DNA from: Saprolegnia diclina VS20
Taxonomy: Eukaryota; Oomycota; Saprolegniomycetes; Saprolegniales; Saprolegniaceae
Assembly (NCBI RefSeq): GCF_000281045.1
Contig: NW_008246090.1
Coordinates: forward strand, 467,413-531,412
Direction of reading: 5' to 3'
DNA: 64,000 bases
Shown here: positions 33,801 through 44,946 of the stretch, piece by piece
Numbering within the stretch: position 1 is the stretch's first letter
Layout of the letters: the number at the start of each line of letters is the position of its first letter
The notes under the pieces: model-generated
The model's input: the letters and a program-made list of their open reading frames with translations, nothing else
What the model was told of the DNA's origin: nothing
Database searches by the model: none
Program-made: the position numbers and the translations under genes

Positions 33801-36317
33801 CGTGAGCATCGACGTGGCCGGCAGCAATTTGGACGACGTCGACTTGGTCTCGAGACTGGCGCCGGCACGCGGTTCGGATGCCTCGAGCGAATGTACAACG
33901 CGCAACGGAAGGGCCGGAACGCGTGCTTGGAAGTGCGTCAAGTCCCATTGGATGGGCACCGCATCGGGGAGCGCCGATGCGTCAAGGACGACGTGCGCGC
34001 GGCCAATGCAACGCAGCACTGACGTCATGCTTGGCTGCCACCACAGCTCCACATCGAGAGCGACGGAGGAGGATCGACCGACGTGCTCGTTCACGGAGCT
34101 CCACGACGCATTCGTGGCATCCCACCACATGGAGCACAGAGCATCGTCGAACGTGTACCGGAGCTCGCAACCAAGACCCGCGGCTGTGCTGCCGCCGAAC
34201 GGTTCGCGCAACGAGAGTGTCCATTTGTGGTACATGGGGCTTGTGTCTGGTAGCGAGTTGACGCCAGCTTCGACATCGCAGCTTTTTGCGGGGAAAGAAA
34301 CACTGTCGTCGAGACGGAGCTGCGTCTTTGGGTTCAAGAGAGCGATGGCTGCATCAGCATCGTCCAACAAAGACGGCGGCGGCACGGTGTCTTCCGTAAG
34401 CGTCGTGTCTGTGAAAGCAGCAACAGGGTCCTTGGCATTGGGGGCAACGTCATCGAGGCCATCACCCTCGATCGCATCGAGCAGCTCAAGCACGACGTCG
34501 TTCAAGGCGGACCGCGACTCATTGACGTCGACACTCGATGGAGCTGCGACCACGACATGTTCTTCGTTGTCTGTAGGTGCCACGTCGAGCGCCAGCTCGA
34601 ACTTGTCGGCCGAAACGTTGTCTGTGAGCGTGAGGCTTTCCCACGCCCAAGTGTTTGGTGCAGGGTCTGGTACTCGTTGTCGCCAAGCACGCAGTGCTCG
34701 TTGGAGCACACGGGCAGCCGTCTCCTTGTCGGCCAGCGACAGTGGTGGCCGCCGTGGCTTGTGTTGTTTGCGGACTCGCCACCCACGGTAGAGCGATTGA
34801 AGTCGCACGGCACATCGAAATCGTGCAAGCCATGCGTCAATCTAGTCGAAATTTCGTGTTTAGGTGTAGGCGTTTCATCGGAACATACCTGCAAGGACGA
34901 GCCCACAGCAAGTTGACATGTCACGTGACCAACAGTGGCAACATCAAAGAGGTTGACGATCGGGGCGTTTCCGTCAAAGACGACATCCAACACCGATCCC
35001 GCGTCGCATCTACAAAAGTACTGAGAGCTCCATGCTGTCGACGCGATGCATACTCCAAGGAGTCTTCGACGCCAAGCAAAGGGAGCTTGACAAGCCCCAT
35101 AAGTGTGCTTGCTTGTGCTTGCTGCCACACTTCGAGCACCTGCGTGAGAATCAGGCCTTGAACAGCAAAGGAATGTGTACCACTGCTTTGGTGCGCACAT
35201 CGGCGACATGCACTTCGTCCATAGATCCTCGGGCGCAAAAAGCGACGTTGCGGCGATGCACTCTTGGGCCTCGAACTCGCTTTTGGACGCTTGTGACAAC
35301 TGGCGACCAAGGCATCTTGACCGAGAGATGTAGGTTCATGCAACCATGCGAGACGACGAGGCCGTCCACGTAGGACACGTACAGTGCACACTCGAGGTCC
35401 AATCGCATCACGGGCTCGGGTGTGGCAGGTACAGGTAGCGGTGCAATGGCTGGTCGGCGTGGCGAGGCCGACGCTCGAAGAGCAAAAGTGTCGTCGTTGG
35501 TGTACTGGTCGACAAGGCTGCGCCACGAGTAGCTCGGAGCGTCGTTGGGACCGAGACTCTTGGCGGTCGCGAGCACTGTGGCCACATCATGGTGCGTCAA
35601 AGTGCTTGTTTCCATCGGCGCGTTGATGGCTTGCTGCATCGCCTTCTTGAGCGCCTCGCCCTTCTTGACGAGCGCGTCGAGGCGAGACGTGACGGGCGAC
35701 GGCTCTCGTCGCGCGGCCTCGTGGCCGTATTTGTCCTTCTCATACACATGCTCGTACGTGTCCGAGTTGTCGGTCGACGGCGTTCTCGAGCTGCTGTCGC
35801 GCACCGGAACCAGTCGCGGTGGCAACACGAGGTCGCGGTTCCTGCGCACGGTGACCGTTGATGGCATTGGGATCGGCGTGTCGTCGTCGCCCCACAACAG
35901 CGTTGCTGAGAGCTGCAATACGCCTCGCACTTGGAACGTCGACTTGCGTACGATGGGGGCTTCCTTCTCGAGACCGGGCGTCTCCATCTCGACGAGGCTC
36001 AAGCTGACCTCGGCGCGCCCGACGACCTGATGCGTCGCCTTGTCGACGACGTCCAGCCGCAGCGGTCCCATGTCGGAGAGGTACTTGGCGAAGCGGTCGC
36101 GGGAGACATGGACGGGGAACGCCAGCGTCTGCCCCTCGCGGAGCAGGTCACCCTTCTCGTGCTTGGTCATGGCGCCCCACCATCGCACGCGGACGAGCCA
36201 TGGTCCATCGGCGCGGACCTTGATCCGGACCTTGACGTAGCCCATGACGGGTCCATCTACATGGGGCGGAAGAGACCCGAGGGCGACGACCGGCCGCTCG
36301 TCCATCCTCTCGTCCAT
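30815..36317 (-). CDS. C2CD3: C2CD3-like multi-C2-domain centriolar protein
   Basis: Eight exons (minus): 36317-35181, 35139-35054, 35009-34889, 34841-33437, 33386-33112, 33057-32962, 32910-32680 and 32626-30815, 1720 residues. The N-terminus matches C2CD3: VRVRWWG, then FAKYLSDMGPLRLDVVD and VVGRAEVSL. Further C2 units follow near 320-440, 790-945 (GVFPLLRDGVYHGRAQVHI) and 1009-1135 (VSILQARHLDVQ, GWYHIIDATQQYRGQLQL). An IQ pair lies near 455-510. The last 590 residues are Ser/Pro/acid-rich with an S-P repeat block. C2CD3 is known to drive centriole elongation and distal appendage assembly, which suits an organism with flagellated zoospores. Each splice joins a C2 strand cleanly and in phase, so one gene is preferred to three. 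Confidence 0.78.
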
Positions 36318-36633
36318 GCGATCTTCCTCTTCCTCGACTTCTTTCGCGCGTCTGGGTCCCGGGTCGGTGCAATTTTATTCCAAAAGCAACGATCTCAACA
36401 ACATATAATTGCCATATTTTATGTTTGCTACCAAAATACAGATCACGACGCAGATAGCCTGTATATTAATATACGAGGCACAGAAATGACCGGATTTTCA
36501 ATGCAAATACCGGGAAAAAGCCAATATCCGGTATTATCAACGTCGGATAATAATCAAGTGGCATCCGGCGTGGCGCTGTGGACGCAGTCCGCAAATTCCG
36601 ACGAGCCAAGCGAGCACCAGCGCGCCAAGGAGC
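36318..36633. other. Divergent intergenic region, no gene seen
   Basis: 316 bases between the C2CD3-like start (minus) and the transferase start (plus). AT-rich around 36370-36560. Presumed shared promoter; no specific element identified. Confidence 0.4.
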
Positions 36634-37401
36634 ATGGCCCGGCGATCGATGAGCCCCGACGAAGAGTTTGTACCCGAGCGCTTGCGCCCCTACATGCACC
36701 ACTCGCATGAAGATTTCTGGGTCTCGCGCTGCTTCCAGCCACTCTACCTCGCGCTCATCATGTACGAAGGCTTCCTCCCGATCGCGACGCAGCAAGCGCG
36801 GACCGTGTACTTGCTGCCAAAGCTCCACATGGAGCGCTGCATCCTCGATCCTGCCACGTTCCACATTTCGAAAAGCGTGCGCAAGAAGGCCAAGGAGTAC
36901 ACGCTCAAGTTCAACACGGCATTTGACGCGGTTGTGCACGGCTGCCACGAGCAGCACGGCGTCGCGTGGCTGTACCCGGAGGTCGTCCAAGGCTTTCGCG
37001 GCTTGCTGCCCGGCGTCACCGTCTCGGACCAAGGCCATCAAGTCCGATTACACAGCGTCGAGCTCTGGCGAGGCGACGTGCTCGTCGCGGGCGAGCTCGG
37101 GTACACCAACGGCGCCATGTACACGAGCCTCACGGGCTTTGTTCAACCGGGTGCGAGTGGCGCCGGCACGATGCAGCTACAAGCGCTCGGGAGCTACCTC
37201 CACGTGCACGGCTTCCTGGTCTGGGACCTTGGCATGTCGATGGAGTACAAGCTTCACATGGGCGCCATCGACGTCCCGCGGCCAACCTTTGTCGCAATGG
37301 TTCGCGAACTTCGGTCCGCTCAAGTGGCCATGCCTGGACACGATGTGAATGCACGCACCATCATGGACGCGCATATAGCGACAACAGACCGACAACATTG
37401 A
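36634..37401 (+). CDS. Aat-type aminoacyl-tRNA-protein transferase (L/F transferase family)
   Basis: A single intronless exon, 255 residues. It follows the bacterial Aat plan: FLPI near the N-terminus, then KLHMERCILDP and FHISKSVRKKAKEY. FNTAFDAVVHGCHEQHGVAWLYPE matches the TAFExVIxxCA...TWITPEM block, and HSVELWRGDVLVAGELGY matches HSVExWxxxxLVGGLYG. GSYLHVHGFLVWDLGM comes near the end. Bacterial Aat moves Leu/Phe from tRNA to N-terminal Arg/Lys, making an N-degron. In apicomplexans an Aat-like enzyme (ATEL1) has been reported with arginyl specificity, so substrate choice cannot be read from sequence alone. Lack of introns amid intron-rich genes fits acquisition from a bacterium or organelle (inference). 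Confidence 0.75.
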   Translation: MARRSMSPDEEFVPERLRPYMHHSHEDFWVSRCFQPLYLALIMYEGFLPIATQQARTVYLLPKLHMERCILDPATFHISKSVRKKAKEYTLKFNTAFDAVVHGCHEQHGVAWLYPEVVQGFRGLLPGVTVSDQGHQVRLHSVELWRGDVLVAGELGYTNGAMYTSLTGFVQPGASGAGTMQLQALGSYLHVHGFLVWDLGMSMEYKLHMGAIDVPRPTFVAMVRELRSAQVAMPGHDVNARTIMDAHIATTDRQH

Positions 37402-37907
37402 ATGGAATGTACTACATATCCGACGTTGATTGCTTGGACTACAGCGGCCAGCTATTCGAATACGTACACGCCATCGAATTCATATATGGCATCGATCATT
37501 GCAAAGGACGTTGCCAAGAGCTGCTTCAAGAACAGCGCTCCGACGAGCGGATGATAGGACCTGTGTCACCACACCGCTCGGTCGCTGGCTCCGAGACAGA
37601 CCAATACCTTGCACAAGCATCTCTCTCCGTGGCGTCGACGACGTCGCTGCTGCAATAGCTTTCGGCGTACGTGGCAGGCGGCGGCCGCGTCCCAGGCAAC
37701 ATTGCAGTTCGGAGCAGGATCGGCCGACCATCTTGCCGAGTAGCCACTGTTGCAACTTGGTGTTTGTATACACACCTGGTGCCGGTATAAATCCCGCGGT
37801 CGTATCCGGATGACGCTCTGCCAAAGAACGCATTGTTTGTATGGGCGTGCCAGTCATCCGGATAGCGCCCTGGCGTACCTACTGTTGCATTTGAGCTAAC
37901 CCCCAGG
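37402..37907. other. Intergenic region, no gene seen
   Basis: 506 bases between two plus-strand genes. Minus-strand frames run through it, one of which extends antisense into the RasGEF first exon (see rejected). No supported gene. Confidence 0.4.
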
Positions 37908-40096
37908 ATGATGGATGCGACGACGCCGACCAAGCTGGTCGACGCAAGCAGCAGCAGGACGGCTAATGGCGCCAACGACAGCCTCATGGGCTCCTTCAAC
38001 AGCGGCCAGTGGTCGGCGCTGCTGGCCTCGGTCGTCGTGACCGAAGACCGCGTCCGCGCCGGCGACCTCAAGGACGAGCATGCCAAGAAGAAGCTGCCAT
38101 CGGTCATCTACGAGACGCCGACGCGTGGCATCAGCAACGCCCGGCGCGAAATCTCGCACGCGTCGCTCGGGCGTCTCGTGGCCAAGCTCACGGATGCACA
38201 TCATTACGACACGGAGTTCCGCGACGGCTTTCTCCTCACGTACCGGTGCCACTCGACCGCATATGAGTTTGTCAAGAAGCTCATCAAGCGCTACAAGGCC
38301 GCGATGAAGCTCATGAACCCGTCGTCGATCGAGTGCGACCCAACCAACGCCGAAGAAGAACGGTTCTCGATTCCGTCGAGCGAGGCCATTGACGTCAACA
38401 CGCAGGCCGAAGCCAACATCTCGATCATGCGCGCCATGAGCGTGCTCAAATTTTGGATCCGCGAGTCGGGCTACATTGAGGCCGACCTCACCGACGACCG
38501 CAAGGCGCAGGTAAACTCCGATCGGAGTTCCGCCTCATATATCTTGGTTTGTAGAAAAAATTGTTTTTGTTTCTCGAAGAGATACGAAAGACGTCGCCGA
38601 TTCCATCGATCGTCCGCCACGCCGAGACGATGCTTGTACGTCCCATTTGCATGCAATCTCAATCTCAATCTCATGTCCTAGCACGTCGTTGGCAAGATTT
38701 TGAAAGCGTCAACCTTGTTGCGACAGCAGCTCAAGCACCACGAGACGTCGCAGGTCGGATCTCGGCCCTACGACATGCCGTCCCCCTTGGACCTCGGCAA
38801 CGAAGACGACAGCGTGCCCGTCGCCGTTGACGCGCTCTCGCGGTCGGCCCCGGCGCCCGCCTCGACCTCGGGCGCGCCAAAGCTCACGCGCAGCTCGTCC
38901 GACTCGACGAAAGAGCCTTCGACCAAGGTGCCCACCCTGGCACGAGGCATGACGACCGGCAGCTCGCAGTATGGCGTGGACGCGGCCTTGCTGCTCTCGA
39001 GCGTCAGCAGCCACAGCAGTTCGTTTGGGCCCCTCACGCGGTCGCAGTCGGATAGCACAAAAGAGAAGGGCAAGTATGTAAGCGTCTCGCGGTCCGAGCC
39101 GCTGAGTGGCATATCGGCGCAAGAAGCCGCAGAGCAGCTCACGCTCCTCGAGGAATACCGGTACCTCAAGATCCAGCCGCGCGAGCTCACAAATAAGAAC
39201 TGGACGAGCGCCAACAAGCACATGGACGCGCCCAATGTCCTGGCGTTGATCGAGCTCTTTGATGCGGTATACCTCGGACGATGCGTGCGTGGACATGACA
39301 CGCTTGCGTAGCGCGCCGGGTGGGTCTCGAGCGAGATTTTGCATCCCAAGCTCCAAGCCAAGCAGCGCGCCAAGATGATTGCGTACTTTATCGATGTCGC
39401 TGAGGCGTGCCACCACCTGCACAACTTCAACACGCTCTTTGAAGTCGTGACAGGTCTTAAAGCCCCGTGCATCCAGCAGCTCAAGACGACGTGGGACCTC
39501 CTCACTCAAGCGCAAAACGACCGGTTCGAATGCCTCAAGAACATTTGCGCCCAAGACAACAACTATGCCACGTACCGCCAGGTACGTCCTCTTGGCCGCC
39601 CTAGGACTCGACTTGATATATTGATATTTCCTAGGCGTTTGCGCTGGCCGAAGGACAGCCGCGCCTGCCTGCGTTTTTCCTTGTCACCAAAGACATTTTC
39701 GGCTACGAGGAGTCGATGCCGACGATCGAGCACGGACTCGTGTGCTTTCAAAAGTTCCGCAAGGTCTCTGGCGCGCCATACCGACGTGCTCACGTGACCG
39801 TCGACTAGATCCACCGCGCGATCGTCGATGCCCTTAGTTGTCAAAACGTGCGGTACACGTCGACGACGACGGTCGGCCGCCGGCGCAAGGCGCTCGTGCC
39901 CGAGAAGAACCAGCAAATGATGCTACGCCATCGACTGGAGACGTACGGTCGTGCTACTTAGATCACTGTGCTCATAATCCCGTAATTCCGTAGCATTCGC
40001 AAGCCCAGCGCCGAGCTCTTTCGGCTCGCCAAGAACGCCAACCGCCAAGAAAATGTCCTGTTTGTCAACAGCCTCGCGGACGCTGGCTTTATGTAA
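37908..40096 (+). CDS. Ras-family guanine nucleotide exchange factor (RasGEF)
   Basis: Exons are 37908-38510, 38555-38635, 38682-39266, 39312-39581, 39635-39763, 39809-39942 and 39994-40096, 634 residues. The N-terminal REM (RasGEF_N) domain contains FRDGFLLTYRCHSTAYEFVKK, VLKFWIRESGYIEAD and LFLFLEEIRK. A Ser/Thr-rich linker of about 150 residues follows. The CDC25 catalytic domain has EAAEQLTLLEEYRYLKI, MIAYFIDVAEACHHLHNFNTL, IQQLKTTWDLL, NNYATYRQ and ILxx-type C-terminal helices. It should load GTP onto a Ras/Rap-like GTPase. Intron 38636-38681 carries three AATCTC units. ATGs at 37908 and 37911 are adjacent. The convergent MetRS gene ends 50 bases beyond. Confidence 0.88.
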
Positions 40097-40146
40097 CCGA
40101 CTCAAAAAGTACTACCGTTTTCCAAAATTTGAATGTACAACATTGT

Positions 40147-42142
40147 CTACTGGAGCTTCTGGAACGGCACAAACTTGACCTTGGCCTTGGCGTTGCGGAT
40201 AGGTCCATAGGTTGAGTGGCCAAACTTGGCGTGCGCCAGCGTGCGCTGCTCGCTCGGGACGTTGAGGTAGTCGAGGATGTTCGTCGCCGTCGTCGGAATC
40301 ACGGGCAGCAACAGAAGCGCTAGTCGTTACAACATAAAATTGGCGCCAAACACGATGGCAGGTTGCATACCACTGATGCGCGCCGCCTCCATGGAAATGA
40401 GCATCGTGTTGTCCACAAAGCGCTGCTTGGCGGCGACGTCGTCGGTCGTCAAGCCACTCGGGTCCTTGAGCTCCTTGGCCACGACCCACGGCTCATTGTT
40501 GGAAAAGTTACTAGAGCAGTATGAGGAATCACGAGGTAGGACATTGCTACGTACCGGTTGATGTCGTGAAGGAAGAAGATGACGGACCGAATCGCCATCG
40601 AAAACTAAGTCTCTGTCGTTAGCATCACGCGAGGCAGAAGGAGCGTACATCGGGCTTTTCGTAGTAGGCTTGCGTCGTCTCGACCATAGCGTCCAGCGCT
40701 GCAATGAGCTCCAAGTCGCTTACTGAGTAGTCACCACCCGTCGGCACGATGCCATCGGGCACGAACGCAAGCGTCGTGCTGCGAATCACTACAAGAATGA
40801 CAAAGTTGTAGGATATGTTGAGCAATACGCGGATACCGAGGTTGCCAAGGGTATCAGCAATTTCGCTGTTGACTCGGTTCTTCAAGAGCTCCTCGTTGAA
40901 GTCGCCGTCGTCGGTCAAGACGCCTTCTCGCAGCAAGAAGTACCGAACAGCGTCGACGCCAAACTAGGTACGTTGTTCGCATGTCACGAATGAACAAGGA
41001 AAGCGTACGGAGTCGATGATGGCGTTGGGCTCAACCACGTTGCCAAGGCTCTTGGACATTTTGACATTGTCGACCGTCCAGTGCGCATGAGCTACAATGC
41101 GCTTGGGCAGCGCCAGATTGGCGGCGAGCAAGAACGCCGGCCAGTAAATCGCATGGAACTTCAGAATGTCCTTGCCCACAATGTGATAACTCGCGGGCCA
41201 GTTCTAGTCATGTGGGATGGCTGGCGCATTCAGAAGGACGACATGTGTACCTCGGCGAGCTTTGCCGAGTCGGGATACCCCGCACACGTCAAGTAGTTGC
41301 TCAGGGCGTCCAGCCAGACGTACACCGAGTGGTTCTCGTCGTCTACATCGGATCACATTCGAGTTGCAATGACAGAGGACTAGCGTACGTGGCACGGGAA
41401 TGGCCCACTGAATCTTCTCGCGGAGGCGCGAGACCGACACATCGTGGAGGCCGCCCGCCACCATCGAGCGGACCTCGTTGAAGCGGGACTTTGGCTGGAC
41501 AACGTCCGGGTTGGCGTCGAGCCACGCGAGGAGCGCGTCTTGGTACGCCGAGAGACGAAATTTGTAGTTTTCTTCTTTCACAAGCTCGACGGGGTGGCCG
41601 CTCTCCTTGGAGACCATCTGGCCGTCGGCTCTCGCCTCGACTTGCATCTCGGTCAAGAACGACTCGTCCGAGACGCAATACCACGCTTCGTGCTGGCCGA
41701 GGTAGATGGCATCGTTGGCCAAAAGCGTCTTCCAAAGGCCTTGGACGGTCGCCTTGTGCTCCGGCTCGGTCGTGCGCACAAAGCGGTCGTAGGCCACATT
41801 GCCCCGCGCACACATGGTCTGGAACGTCGTCGCGACGTCGTCGCAAAACACATTGGTGGGCTTGCCTGCGCGCTCGGCCGCCTGCTGCACCTTGAGCCCA
41901 TGCTCGTCCGTGCCCGTCGAGAAGAGCGTCTGGTGGCCCGCGAGTTGGAACCAGCGCGAGAGCGCATCGGCCATGACCGTCGAGTGGAGGTGGCCGAGGT
42001 GCGGCGCTGCGTTGACGTAGTAGATGGGCGTCGTGATCGTCTTGGTCGTTGCCAAGCGCGATTGCAGATAGCGAGGTCGCGCTTGCACATTGCCAGGTAC
42101 TCGGACCAAGGACGCGGTTGCCGCGAAGGACCGGCGCCACAT
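40147..42142 (-). CDS. MARS2: Methionyl-tRNA synthetase, mitochondrial type
   Basis: Eight exons (minus): 42142-41389, 41342-41251, 41203-41009, 40963-40837, 40788-40649, 40604-40555, 40510-40371 and 40319-40147, 556 residues. The N-terminus ([16 protein letters not shown]...) is basic and Ser/Ala-rich like a mitochondrial presequence. The class I signatures are HLGH (in [14 protein letters not shown]) and KMSKS (in [12 protein letters not shown]). Other blocks are [38 protein letters not shown] and the anticodon-domain end [14 protein letters not shown] to [11 protein letters not shown]. It lacks the zinc-knuckle insertion and C-terminal extension of cytosolic forms, as in MARS2. All introns are 44-51 nt and each junction restores a conserved block. 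Confidence 0.92.
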
Positions 42143-42290
42143 TCTTCTGCTTGCTGGGTCGAAACTGCGAGTGCTACGTCTTCGAACTTCGGCGCGCACG
42201 CGAATCGATGATTGGGTGAAATCGATGCATTATTATACAATCTCTCAATTTGATTCGTACAAAAGAAGCTCGGGGGCACGGTTTTGGCCA

Positions 42291-42923
42291 ATGGCCTTTG
42301 AGAACGGGCGGATCCAGCAATTCGACAGCACCATGTCGGCTATCTCGTCGTCGGACGGCGCCGTGAGCGGCGGCGACAGCGACGTGGACTCGGGCTACTC
42401 CAAGAGTATTGACTTCGCTGAGACCGGCTCGGACACGGCGCCAAGCACGCCCAAGACTGACGATGTCTCCGAGGCCGGCACGTCGTCGGACGACGAGCCA
42501 CTCAGTGTCTTTCGCGAAGGCGTCCGGAAGCGCAAGACGGCCCGACACGGCGACTACCGGTATACCGAGGTCGTCGAGAGCGAGTCCGAGGGCGAGCCGG
42601 CGCGCCACGAGACCTTGCGAGACTACTCGTACGAAGGCGAGCTCGAGATGCTCCATGTGCCCCGTATGGCGTACCCGTTCCCGTCGTACCTCCGCCAGAT
42701 TGCGACCGAGATCACGTCGACGCCCTCTGCTGCGAGCCAGCACCCGTTGCTGTCGTCACCGTCGTCCTTTATCGCGTGCCAAAACCTGCCATTGTACCTC
42801 CACCGGCGTCTTCCCAATACACATGCACCAACCGCACGCAAGCGCGCCCGGTCGCTGAGTTACGAAAGCGACATCGATGGTCTTAGCGACGCGTCGATGC
42901 TCAGCAGCCACAGCGACGACTAG
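42291..42923 (+). CDS. Hypothetical Ser/acid-rich protein
   Basis: A single 210-residue frame, ATG at 42291. It is rich in Ser, Asp, Glu and Thr (SGGDSDVDSGYSKSIDF, EAGTSSDDEPLS), with a basic RKRKTARHG patch and an RKRARSLSYESD patch that could be nuclear localisation signals. No domain is recognised. It is divergent from the MetRS gene (148 bases between starts) and converges on aminoacylase-1. Low-complexity composition lowers certainty that it is coding, but the frame is long and the ATG is well placed. Confidence 0.5.
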   Translation: MAFENGRIQQFDSTMSAISSSDGAVSGGDSDVDSGYSKSIDFAETGSDTAPSTPKTDDVSEAGTSSDDEPLSVFREGVRKRKTARHGDYRYTEVVESESEGEPARHETLRDYSYEGELEMLHVPRMAYPFPSYLRQIATEITSTPSAASQHPLLSSPSSFIACQNLPLYLHRRLPNTHAPTARKRARSLSYESDIDGLSDASMLSSHSDD

Positions 42924-42991
42924 TCGGCTCCTCATTGTCGACAAAACCCGACCACAACAACAACAAAATGGCAACGTGTTCGCTCCGTAGC

Positions 42992-44536
42992 TTAGGCCAA
43001 GAGGTGCGTAAAGAGGTCGCGGTAAATGTAAATGCCCTTGAGAAACGTATCCTTGTGCAACATCTCGTTGTGCTCGTGGAGCAAAATCTCGGTCTTGTTC
43101 ATGGGCGAAAAGCCCAGCGCCGGCACGCCAATCTGGCGCAAGAAGCGGCTGTCGGTGGCCGCCGGAAACACCTCGAGCTCGACGTCCATGCCAAGGTCCT
43201 TGCACGTCTCGAGGAACCGCGCGCAGAGCGGGTTCGTCTCGGCGTCGACCGAGGTCACATGGTGCTCGTGCAGCGGCGCACCAACATACGACCACGAGAC
43301 GCCGTCGGCCGCGCACCACGCATCGAGCATCGCCTACCATCGATCGAGTCAGCATTTCTTATCCAATGCGACGTCATACGTGGAACTCGGTGAGGTCGGC
43401 CGTCGGTGAAATGCGAATGTCAAAGCCGGCCGTGGCTTCAGTCGGAATGACATTGAGCGAGTACGTAGCGCCATTGTCCATCGAGACGCCGGCCTTGAGC
43501 ACCGTGAGGTTGATAGTCGTGACGTCCCCGAGCTTCTTCTTCTTCATGTCGCCGTGCTTGCAGCCGCAGGACGCGCCAAGCGCCTTCTCTTGCTCGTCGC
43601 GAAAGGCCAGCGCCTAGCGTGCCCGTGTTGACGGCACAGTCATGACCAAGACGGACCTTGTTGCAGATCGCAATGAGCTTGGACGTCGCCGTGTTCTCAA
43701 TGAAGCGCGACCCATGGCCCGTCGGGCCCTCGGCCTTGACGTAGATCCACCACGGCGTGCGCTCGCCATAAAAGACTAGACAAAAAATGTCATCATCACA
43801 GACGACAATGGTAGGTGTGATACCTGTAAACTTTTCCGTTGGGTTGGCCAGACCTTCGTCGAGCGCGATGGCCAAGGGCGTGATCGCCTTGTACTCGGGC
43901 GACTTGAGGAATTCGCCCATGCCGTCGACGCCGCCAATCTCTTCGTCGGGCACAAAGCACAAGTGCACGTTGCGCGCCGGCACAAAGCCCGACGCTTTCA
44001 AGAGCCGGACGGCTTCGAGATACTGGATGCACACGCTCTTCATGTCCTGCGTGCCCCGGCCGACGATGAAGCCGTCGTCGCGGATCTCGCCCTAAACAGC
44101 GTGAGCATCCAGCGTAGAAGAAAGCGAGCGCGTACGCCAAACGGGTCGTAGTGCCAGCTCTCGCGCATGACGGGCACGACATCGTAGTGCGAGTTGAGAA
44201 GGACACCGGGCAGCGTCGGGTCCTCGCCCGCCCACGTCGCCTACAAGATCCATGTAGGTATGGCCCATGGCGGCGACGACAATGGTTTACCAAGACGATG
44301 GGCTTGCCCGCGACAGGCGAGAAGACGTGCGCCTGGAGACTGAGCTCGCCAAGGTAGTCGACGAGCCACGCAGCGCACTAAGTCGACGCATTAGACTGGC
44401 GAAGCGGCATGTCGCGAGGTACCTGGTCATAGGCGCCCTTGGCGCCGGTGCCGCTGACGGTCGGGATGCGCAGGAGCTCCTGGAAGTGGCGGATGGCCGA
44501 GGCCTCAAAGGTCGCGTCGACAGTCGTTGTTGTCAT
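42992..44536 (-). CDS. ACY1: Aminoacylase-1 (peptidase family M20)
   Basis: Seven exons (minus): 44536-44423, 44377-44291, 44240-44136, 44091-43824, 43775-43657, 43613-43380 and 43333-42992, 422 residues; the animal enzyme is about 408. Metal and catalytic motifs are in place: NSHYDVVPV (His ligand and Asp), [22 protein letters not shown] (catalytic Glu pair), [11 protein letters not shown] and LLHEHNE near the end. ALDEGLANP and [24 protein letters not shown] are highly aminoacylase-like. It hydrolyses N-acyl-amino acids to free amino acids in the cytosol using zinc. No signal peptide is seen. Intron 43776-43823 must be removed to give [12 protein letters not shown]. Confidence 0.92.
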
Positions 44537-44946
44537 GCTGGCAGCTCTGGAAATGACGTCAAATTCCCGCTTTCGCGAGATCTGAGTCGAGTATCGAGTT
44601 TGAGAGGTTTGCCCTTTGGCACCCAGTTACATGCACTATGAGTTGACCGCCACTGACAATGCCAATGAACCATGGAGTAAGTTACTAGAATTACACTACG
44701 GTACCGTTCTAGCACGAAGAAGACGCGTCTTGACCGCTTTGCTTTATGGGCGCAAGACCAACGCGCTGCAGGTGCCAAGGGCTAAATGACAAGGATGTTT
44801 CCTCCGCTGCCGCCTTGAAGTCGCGCATCGCCGTTCCCCGAAGCGCATCATATGCTCGCTGTCCCACGTGGTCTGTGTCCGTGTGTCGGTGCATTCATTG
44901 GCCATCACGCACGTTGGTCCAACCTTGCTCGTGTCCATTGTGCAGC
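44537..44946. other. Divergent intergenic region, no gene seen
   Basis: 410 bases between aminoacylase-1 (minus) and the first patatin-like gene (plus). The plus frame is open upstream to 44746, but the start at 44947 matches the paralogue exactly. Confidence 0.4.

Noticed and set aside
36634-37401. Bacterial contamination as the source of the Aat-like gene
   Set aside because: It is embedded without sequence breaks between spliced eukaryotic genes with the same base composition.
37526-37987. Minus-strand frame with a signal-peptide-like start and several Cys (possible secreted effector)
   Set aside because: The hydrophobic start is antisense to the first RasGEF exon, whose REM domain is secure. 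No effector motif or independent start was seen.
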